Source of the DNA: Gymnothorax reevesii
Taxonomy: Eukaryota; Chordata; Actinopteri; Anguilliformes; Muraenidae
Direction: 5' to 3'
Assembly: GCA_029721435.1 (NCBI GenBank)
Contig: CM056576.1
Location: forward strand, 122,315,166-122,379,165
DNA: 64,000 bases
The notes under the pieces are model-generated. The model was not told the origin of the DNA. It saw only the letters and a program-made list of their open reading frames with translations, and ran no database searches. Shown here in pieces: positions 56,131 to 64,000 of the stretch. How positions within the stretch are numbered: position 1 is the first letter of the stretch; every line of letters begins with the position of its first letter. A program made the translations under genes and the position numbers.

Positions 56131-57639
56131 CGTCAACTACAAGAATAAACTTTGGAAAGCAATGGTGACAAGTTAAATCATTTCAAGATGCATAAGACTT
56201 ATTATTATGGATAATAGATTTTTGTCCCAGCCAATTGAGAAGAAACAACATTAAATATACTCATTCAGAAAAGCAAACATCGATTAGCAATAGCGATCCA
56301 GAGATCCCATTTAAAATACAATCCAGGTTTAAAAAGGGCTGTTCTTGTTTTCTAAACCTCAGCTGTCTTCATCAAATACTTTTTTCCTGCTATTTTTCAT
56401 TATTGCGGGACAATGTATGAAACCTCATTATCAGTTGCAATTAAATTAACAAAATACAATTGCCAATAATACCAAGCCGCACAGGATTTTCCATATTAAA
56501 AAAATACCACATGCAGGAAAATAGACACTTTAAAGAAAATACTGTGGAAGATTCACTTGTTTGGTTTGCGCTGGTGATGAAAAAGCCTAAACGTTTATAT
56601 AACCGTCCAAGTATATGGCAAGCATTAGTTTTTGGTCACAAACCACAGATTTTCAGCATATTTATTTTTAATTGATAGTAGTGTTTGGCTGGACAAAGTC
56701 ATGAAAAAATGCACAGGCATTCATCTAAGTGATTGAAATGAAAAAAAAAGACTGTATTAAAAAATAATATATGTGCACCAATTTTTGTATTCAGTTTTTA
56801 TTTCAATTAACACAAGAATCCAAATACGTCTCCAAACACTGCAAACACGGTCAGCTTTACATCAAATCGTTCGGTATAGCGCAATACGCGGTGTGCTTTA
56901 CATGCAAGGCAGATTTTCTGAGCGATCCTGTCTGGCTTGCTGCTGTTTTTGATTCAGTGATTCTATTCATATACAAATTGAATCCTTTCGTTTTGCGGCT
57001 CGTCTCTGCTCTATTTCACACAGTCAAAATGAGGTTAGGAGGGCCCTGAGGGACATGGGGCAGCTGCTTCCTGACCACTTCTCTCACACCTAAGTTCACT
57101 TCTATAGGCTTTTTAGTGAGCAATTATTAAGAAATAATAGCATTGCCAGAGGTCTTGCTTAAGTCTCAACCATGTCACATGCTAACGAGGACCTTTCACA
57201 TTATTTTTATCACTGTAAATTACACAAAACGGGATGCTACGATTAGACTGGACAGGTCTGATTTCAGATATAAGAAAACAAGCCACAAAATGTACATATA
57301 AAATGAAATGATTACTTTCGTTTATTACATTACCAATTACTGTAATTTAACCTGCTATAGAGCTATTGCGCATAATGTCAATGTTCTAGCCAACCTAACG
57401 CATAATGTGAGAAACGGATGACTGCTGGCTTGATATGTTCAGCTCTTATTGAATCCCCCAAAAATGTAGGACACATTGGTATATTGATAGTGAATTAATA
57501 AAAGTTAAAAAAAAGAACTGATAAACTGTATTGCATCTCACGCGTATTAAAACATAAAATGTTGTCTGAATCAATTGAGACAGGACCACTGTCAGCAGGA
57601 GGTAAAGACAGGCGAGAAAATCACATCAATTAGCCATTC
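56131..57639. other. Unassigned sequence
   Basis: Plus frames at 56460-57049 lack any known motif. No repeat family was recognised. Confidence 0.35.
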
Positions 57640-58100
57640 TTGTTACATTTTCAAAGTGTGGAAACTACTAAATCCAGCTTGCTTGTTAGCATATTAACAC
57701 TTCAAGATAATTAGCAATGAATCAGGCAATTATTACAATTCCGACCCAAGTGATGTCTTCACTTAATCTTGGCATAACAGTCTTTAAATCACTAATTAAA
57801 ATGCGTCCACGGCCACTCGCCTGCCTGCCGGGCATGCAGTGATTAGGACCTGTCAGCTGCTGAACTGAACAGAACCGGTCAACCATGTTGCGCAAAATGA
57901 CCTGGCATTGTCAAGGCTTGTCAACACATTAACCTGAATGAACCACTTTCATCACGATCAGGAACGCTACATTTTAAAACGGAAATGAAAATGGACTGAG
58001 ACAGCGGCTGCCATTTTCTAATCATAGATTGACACGTAAATAGCCTCCACAGTATTTCAAGTGCTCAGTAATCAGTACATCTGAAAATCACGAGCCACAG
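57640..58100. other. Candidate conserved noncoding island
   Basis: Unique sequence with TTAGCATATTAAC, AATTAGCAATGAAT, CACTAATTAAAATG and CAGCTGCTG words, no long frame and no repeat ends. Confidence 0.32.
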
Positions 58101-58202
58101 CAAGTACAATGACAAATAACCTGTCATTCGAGAGGATTTTGAAATAAAGCCAAAAAATCATAATGCGAAGTAATACAGACAGATATAAACTTAGATGTAC
58201 TT

Positions 58203-58649
58203 TTAACCCTTAAGAACTTGGAATTCGAAATGATATTAGTTTTTATATTCTTAATTCCTTGTTGGTTAGATCAACACCTTCCATCACTGGGCATTTCAAA
58301 GCTTGTTAGGGGTTTAAGCCCATAGGACTGAACCTTATTGTTTCCCCCCCCATTTCATTATCATTGGTCACCTGCTTCAGTGGTGTCACAAATTCCTTTA
58401 AGAAGGTAAATGACTGGAATATAACATTTTCCAGTCAGAATTCAAATAAAAATTTTTTAACCAATTTAATTTTTTTTTCAACTGGCCTGGAGGGGGGTAC
58501 ATCCCCTGCCATATATCCCATAGACACAAAATCTGGTGCAAATATTCAGGCATATAATTATAATGATGATACAGATATAATTATCATACCTTGGCAATTA
58601 ACAAATTAATTATGGTTCAGGCATGTTTTTCGCCATTTTTAAGGGTTGA
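58203..58649. mobile_element. Possible piggyBac-type element
   Basis: TTAA at 58203-58206 is followed by CCCTTAAGAACTTGG, and TTTTTAAGGG precedes TTGA at 58646-58649, a decayed TTAA. The 446-bp interior is non-coding. The end match is weaker than for 50178-50388. Confidence 0.48.
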
Positions 58650-59118
58650 TGAACCAGAAAGTCCAAATTCCTGATTTACTTATCCCCAAATGATGAGAGA
58701 TACCCTGATGCACAGTGTTTTAGAAATAACTATGTAACTGCAGTGCATCATGTACAACTAAGATCAGCTACAAAAAAAAGCAACACAAAAAGCAATAAAA
58801 TATTCACTGCACTGCCTGTATAGAGAAATACTCCATCTTCATAGATGTTCACTAAACTCATCTCCCAACATAGGCTCTTCTCCTTTTCTTCTCAGTCCGG
58901 TGACTACCTGTCCATATATAACTGCTTACAAAATGAATGCTTGCAAATCTGTTTTACTTTATCGACCTCGGTCCACTGTTAAGCGTTAAATCATTAATTA
59001 TACTGACTTGCGGAAACCATGGAGAAGGCTGGGGTCTGATGAGCTATGGGAACCAATGAGCCATATCACTGTTTTGCTTTTTTTAAGCAGCTCTGACATC
59101 TATTGATTACATATTAAG
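58650..59118. other. Unassigned sequence
   Basis: Nothing recognised. Confidence 0.35.
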
Positions 59119-59656
59119 TACTGTGCAAAATTCTTAGGTACATTTAAAGCAATTTCTAAGGGCAAATATGTTCGCAAAAAATGATGAAATTAAAAGTTTC
59201 TAACAACTGAAAAATGTACTAGACAGAGCTGTAAACGGCTAAAATCTAAGCCAAACCAACATTAGGCGTGACTGTGCTTTGCCTAAAAATCTGGGACACC
59301 ATCCTGTTGTGCTGTAGTTTTATAAGATGATCGGCATTTGCTTGTTCCAAGCAGAGTGGAAAACTTGCCTCTGTTCATCTTCTGTCTCTCGAGTCTATCC
59401 CTCCGAGAAATTACAGACATCCCTGATGATGATGATGACATCAGGGCTCTGTCAAGACTGCTGTATATAATCCGTACTGACCGTTTTTTCAATGAAATAA
59501 AAGCATTCATTTATAAAATTGCACTTTGATTTAGCATTTGGAATTTCAGATTTACTTTTTATGTTCAGCAACTCTAATGTGGAAAACAAAAAGTAAACAT
59601 GTAAAGCAGATTTAATTTTTCTTTAAATACAGGGCGCCTAAGACGTTTGCACAGTA
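59119..59656 (-). mobile_element. Tc1/mariner-like MITE
   Basis: TA at 59119-59120 and 59655-59656 flank the ends CTGTGCAAAATTCTTAGGTA and the inverse of CTGTGCAAACGTCTTAGGCG. The interior has no transposase motif. It also contains the perfect small hairpin CCCTGATG...CATCAGGG at about 59422-59447. Confidence 0.75.
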
Positions 59657-61059
59657 GTGTATGTGATACGGCTCATTGGTCCCCATGACTCATCGAACCC
59701 CAGTCTCCCCTATACTACCGCTGTTGTTCTTACCACACACAAACTGACTTCAACGACAAAATGAATTCGCAAATCAAAAATTTCTCTCTCTTAATTATGT
59801 GATCACTTCAAACCTTTTGCTTTTAACTCCTAAACTGGGGCCTTAAATTTACACAGACATCATCTTATTTTATGAACATGCATATACAGTATGCGATCAT
59901 CTCAACGAAGGTCTTGATTAGGGATAGATGTTGTTTCTTAATGATCCATTTTGGCTTGAACCTCAGAATTACAGCACCCGGCAGCATTTGTACTTGGGTA
60001 TAGTGCTAGGAAGAGAGACATTGCATACATAATGTAGTGCGACAACGGCTGATATTTTTCCATTTTAACAAAAAAAAAAAAAATTATGCCTTTGAATCAG
60101 CTTTGATTTCCTTGTCAGAAGGAAATTAGGAACTGACTTATATTTCTTTAACGATATTCACAGAGGAGCGGCCTTGAGCCCACTCCTTCCATACCATCCG
60201 TGGCATACATAGCAAGATATAAAAAAATCCTTTTTGATTAATGTCAGGGGTATCAGCAGACACATTTGTAATTTCCATTTCATCATAAAACGTACAGCAA
60301 CCTGTCTGCAGTCAGGCAGTCCCTTTCATTATCACAAAGCTGAGTTTACTGAAGTTTCCCTGTCTGATCAGGTCTTTTAACTTTGCACATTACAGGGCCA
60401 TTCAAAATCAAATTTCATTATTCAACCTTTAGAAGGCCAAAACAGATTACAGAACTCTCAGTCTTGTCGTTAACCCTTTGTTGCATATTGCTTACTAAAG
60501 TATCCAAACACACCCACCACCGTCAATAGGCAAAGAGGAAAGTAGTCTCACAACAAAGAATAATACATATGGATACAAGCAATTCAAGGTCACCCTGTTC
60601 ACATATTAAGTCTTAAATAGCGGGCAAAGCCTCTCTCCAAACTCACAAAATAGTTGAGAACTTAAGAGCCATACATTGGAAAGAGGTGGAAGAGTCAGGG
60701 ACTCAGACATTTTGCTTTCCTAAGCGAGATTAACAGAAATTAACGAAGAGATGAAGGAAAGAAAATCACTCTACGCTGCCTGCTTCCTCTGCACATGGGA
60801 AGTGTTAAACTCGACAAGCATCTCACTGCTGAGTGCAAGAATGTTTCCACCAGGTCAACAGTAATCAACTTGCTAGTATGACCAGTAGAGCAAGTGGATA
60901 AGCCTGTGACAACATCAACAAACAGATTAATCATCTCAGGTAAAAATGATTAATATTTCAGGCTTTATTAAAACGAGAAGTTATTAAGAAAATACAGTAA
61001 ACTGAAAATGCTTACTTTTCAAACTTGTAACCACACATTTCATATAAGTTATCAACACT
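59657..61059. other. Unassigned, partly unique sequence
   Basis: An A run lies at 60069-60083. Parts around 60100-60460 and 60700-60960 look unique, with CTGATTTCC and TTAATCATCT words. No gene was recognised. Confidence 0.3.
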
Positions 61060-61610
61060 GAATCAGGCTATCCACCAAAAACAGCAATAAATTACACTGT
61101 TGCCATTTTACGGCTTCAGGGCCAGCCACCCCTTGGAAAAGAGATGTCAATTTCACGGAGTTCTTCCCTCCTGGGTAAATGAATAGAAGAATGATGCAGG
61201 CTCCCGTGGGGAAGGCCTTTGATAAACTGCTTGATAAGGGACTTAGCATTCATTGCTCTGTTACCAGTTCAACGCCATGGCAGATGGCAAGTGCGAGTCT
61301 TGTGACAGATTTGCAATGCTGTGCTTTCCCTTTCCCTTTCAAGCAGGATGCTGCCAGTGTGGGACAAAAAAAAAGCGAGAACCCTGGTCATGGTATTACA
61401 GTCTTATTGCAATGGCCTGCTTCATCACATTCCCCTTGGGGAGGGCATTTGGCCACAACACGTCTTCCAACCTCCACGGAACAAGTGTTTTGATACAGCC
61501 ACTGGGATCTAATAAAGCCACAAACCAGCACAATTATTGCCGAAGAGGCAGCACTGATGCATCCAAATTCCCTCCAGGGCCCTGCTGACAGTGACGGGCA
61601 GGGTGGCTTC
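61060..61610. other. Candidate conserved noncoding island
   Basis: GC-moderate unique block with CTGCTTGATAAGGG, AGCATTCATTGCTC, GCACAATTATTGCCG and CAATAAA-type words. Plus frames at 61179-61588 in three phases are open for 60-110 codons but share no domain, which suggests low stop density rather than coding. Regulatory function is inferred. Confidence 0.3.
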
Positions 61611-62163
61611 TGATATCTGCTTAAAATACTGACAGCAATAAAACCTTAAACTGGAGAGGATTGTCCACAACCTGTACCAGCTGTCAGAAAACCCTCAAAA
61701 GTAGCGCCAGAAGGGTGAAAGCACCGTGTTCTAATATCCTTAACTGCACCGCCAGCATACCTTTCAGAGATGAGCACAATCCAAACATCACGAGCATCCT
61801 GTGCAAGAAAATACACACATAAGTAAATGCCATTCGCCCATTTTATGTGACCAATGCGACAAAATACCATACCATCTTGATGTAACCTTTAATTACACTC
61901 TAAATTGATTAGATGTAAAAGAGCATACTTAAAGTATGCTTCAGCGCACAATTTTTTCACAGAAAATTTAGTGGACTGGAACAAGACTGACTGACTATAC
62001 AGAAATTCGCAAGTGCCTCGAGTCTAAAGTGTAAACGCTATAATCATTTCTGGACTATTGATCTGGTCATGAACGGTGAGGAAAGTTTGAAAAGGGTAGT
62101 TGATCATTAAAACTCAAAATCACTCATGGAATCCAACAATTAATTTTACGTGTAACAGAATAA
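61611..62163. other. Unassigned sequence
   Basis: Nothing recognised. Confidence 0.35.
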
Positions 62164-62712
62164 TACACTGCCCGGCCAAAAAAAAAGTCGCTCACTTAAA
62201 TATTTAGTTCGAACCCCTGTGGCTTTGATTACAGTGCATATTCGTCTCGTCATTGTTTTGACAACTATATGCAATGCCAGAACATTTATCTTCTATCAGA
62301 AATGACTTAATTTTTGGCCGAGATCTTATCCTCTTGACATAATGGTTGAACCACTCGGTGGTCTTTCTTGAGCACATCCCAGTAACTTTTAATGTGTTTA
62401 AGGTCAGGACTTTGTGGTGGCAAATTTGTTTGTGAAAATGATTCCTCATACTTGTTTTTGTCAATCATGGTTTTCTTTGCTAAATACAAGCCAATAACTT
62501 GCCCGTTCTGAAATACTGTAACATCTTTTCCACCATCAAGGGATGTGTCTTCCGACGTGATTTTTTAAGAAATGAGTAGCAACGCGCTTCATCAGTCAGG
62601 GTTAAAATGATTATTTCCAGCTGAAACATAATAATAACCGCAATAATGATCAAATTATAGAATTTATTCATTAGTTTCCAAACGGTGACTTTTTTTTTGG
62701 CCGGGCAGTGTA
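62164..62712 (-). mobile_element. Tc1-like MITE with perfect 26-bp ends
   Basis: TA at 62164-62165 and 62711-62712. The ends TACACTGCCCGGCCAAAAAA(A)3-GTC are exact inverted copies over 26 bp. The 549-bp element keeps a small transposase remnant on the minus strand, so it derives from an autonomous Tc1-like parent by deletion. The perfect ends suggest relatively recent activity. Confidence 0.92.
62307..62489 (-). pseudogene. Tc1-like transposase C-terminal remnant
   Basis: The minus frame contains LPPQSPDLKHIKSYWDVLKK, which aligns with the block around the final catalytic residue of Tc1 transposases. The glutamate expected after PI is replaced (HIKSYW). The N-terminal and central domains, with the first two catalytic residues, are deleted. 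It resides inside the MITE at 62164-62712 and cannot be active. Identification rests on the spacing SPDL...W.VLKK. Confidence 0.75.
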
Positions 62713-64000
62713 TTACATGTCTGCAAACAACCAATGCATCTTCATGTGAATGAAGATAAACATAATGCAAAGCGGTACTGTAGAGTGTCACTTGCTCAGA
62801 ATTACTCAAATTATTTTACAAGTATTATGAGCTGGTTCTTCGATTTACAAAAATAAAATAGAAAAAACATAAATTATGAAATCTTTTTAACAGATTATAA
62901 TTTATTCAAGTTACTAGCGTGGAATATCTGTAAAAACAGATATTATGCAAAAATGTGTTGTTTACATAAGTGGAGCCTGTTGGATACACAAACGCGTCAA
63001 CGACACGTGCACAAAAAACAAGTCTAAAATGCAGCTCTTTTGTGTGATGGCGTTTGTACACAAATTTTAAGGCACATACAAAACAAATAAAATCTCTCAA
63101 ATATTATTTTTTTCAATTTTTAATATCCAACCTGGATATGTTCACCACATGATATGTAAATTACCAAGCAATTGTTTTAGTTTTTGTACATGGATTAAAA
63201 AAGGTATACAGTCAAGTTAAACACAGAGCAAAATAAGCTTTACCTTATACTTTTATATCAGCAAAATCAATTGGTATATCTACAGCAATAAAATGAATGA
63301 ATACATGGAACATACGTTCATCTCAACACATCCACATCTTAAATACAAAGTTTAACCTTTTTTTTTCTTTTTTGTAACATTCACTACTCAGACACACAAG
63401 TTGTCATGGCGAGTACGTACAACTTTAAGCCTTTTCACTTAGCAGTTCTAACATGAGGAATCAGCACCATTACCATGTGATTTACATAAAATAATTTAAA
63501 AACACAATTTTTAATGGCATAAGTCCTGAAACAGTACATTTGTTTAAATACAGTATGTGAACAGAAGAAGATTTTCTGTGTATCAGGGAGCAGTTTTAGC
63601 ATTTACGGCATTAAACAACGCTAGAAAACATGAGTGTGCTTCATAATGTAATAAACACCAATTCAAGGTCCTGACAGTTTGTGTTTGCGAGATGCTATTG
63701 ATTGAGTCCAGTCAACCACAGCTGGTTAAGAAAAAAAAAAATTTAAATCGAAGCAAAATATCACTAAGCTGCCCTAAATAATCCTGCATTGAAAACTAAA
63801 TCCATGCCATTCATAAGAACTTAATATGGATTACTGGAAATCTTTACCAAAATTAATATTAAAAAATTTGATTCCATGACTGCAGTGTCCTGTTCATTTG
63901 CAGTATTGGAAATAAGTTGCCTAGGGGAGGAGAGTGAAGGCCATGCATCACTTATTACTAACCCTTGGATTGGTCATCAGAAATATACAGTGTACTGTGC
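62713..64000. other. Unassigned AT-rich sequence
   Basis: Short frames (62480-63100) overlap and lack motifs. An A run lies at 63731-63740. No gene or repeat family was recognised. Confidence 0.35.

Noticed and set aside
1..64000. Complete host protein-coding gene
   Set aside because: No frame with a recognised host domain was seen, and the long frames are transposon-derived or lack motifs.
1..64000. CRISPR arrays, operons, bacterial promoters or terminators
   Set aside because: No spaced direct repeats or prokaryotic gene packing. Repeat and splice content is vertebrate.

Overview
This window looks like gene-poor vertebrate DNA, most probably from a ray-finned (teleost) fish. The evidence is the absence of bacterial-type gene packing, intron-style splice signals, many Tc1/mariner relics of several families, tRNA-derived SINEs of the fish type, an L2/CR1-like LINE fragment with a GATAA tail, piggyBac-type and hAT-type non-autonomous elements, and dinucleotide microsatellites. 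The species cannot be named from the sequence. No complete host protein-coding gene was found, and most short open frames in the window are chance or transposon-derived.

Layout. 0.3-5 kb: a TTAA-flanked MITE, a Tc1 element with long inverted repeats (929-2300), a probable solo LTR (2574-2911) and an 82-bp-armed palindrome (2925-3107). 5-9.6 kb: a Tc1 fossil, unassigned DNA with one minus-strand exon-like open frame (8056-8185), and a hAT terminus. 9.8-14 kb: an exon-like start (9824-9940) and unique sequence that looks constrained. 14-17 kb: a SINE and a deleted Tc1 element. 17.9-20.2 kb: a tRNA-like block and an inverted duplication of an exon-like segment around a hAT terminus. 20.2-27 kb: mostly unique DNA, including the best conserved-noncoding candidate (21840-22575), plus a Tc1 fossil. 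27-34 kb: a piggyBac-type MITE, a long Tc1 relic, a near-perfect 100-nt hairpin (31552-31651) and another conserved-looking island. 34-43 kb: a hAT element with ~100-bp ends, a solo LTR with exact GAAGG duplications, a SINE, a 2.3-kb element bounded by GGGTGCGTTTCCC-type ends and carrying a tRNA-like unit, a LINE fragment with an inverted 5' end, and another LTR. 43-52 kb: Tc1 and SINE relics, small foldback elements, a TTAA MITE and a four-copy tandem repeat. 52-64 kb: a foldback repeat, one exon-like segment (53502-53589), Tc1 MITEs with clear ends (59119-59656, 62164-62712), a further TTAA element and conserved-looking unique islands.

The recognised genes are transposon genes (Tc1 transposases and one LINE reverse transcriptase end), and all are broken. 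The non-repetitive islands have the composition and AT-rich homeodomain-like words expected of developmental regulatory deserts. That reading is inference and needs cross-species alignment. Four short exon-like segments with good splice donors are listed at low confidence. The most unusual structures are the exon-like inverted duplication at 19612-20238, the palindrome with a hammerhead-like core at 2925-3107, the 100-nt hairpin at 31552-31651, and the tRNA-like unit with consensus A and B boxes at 39604-39682.
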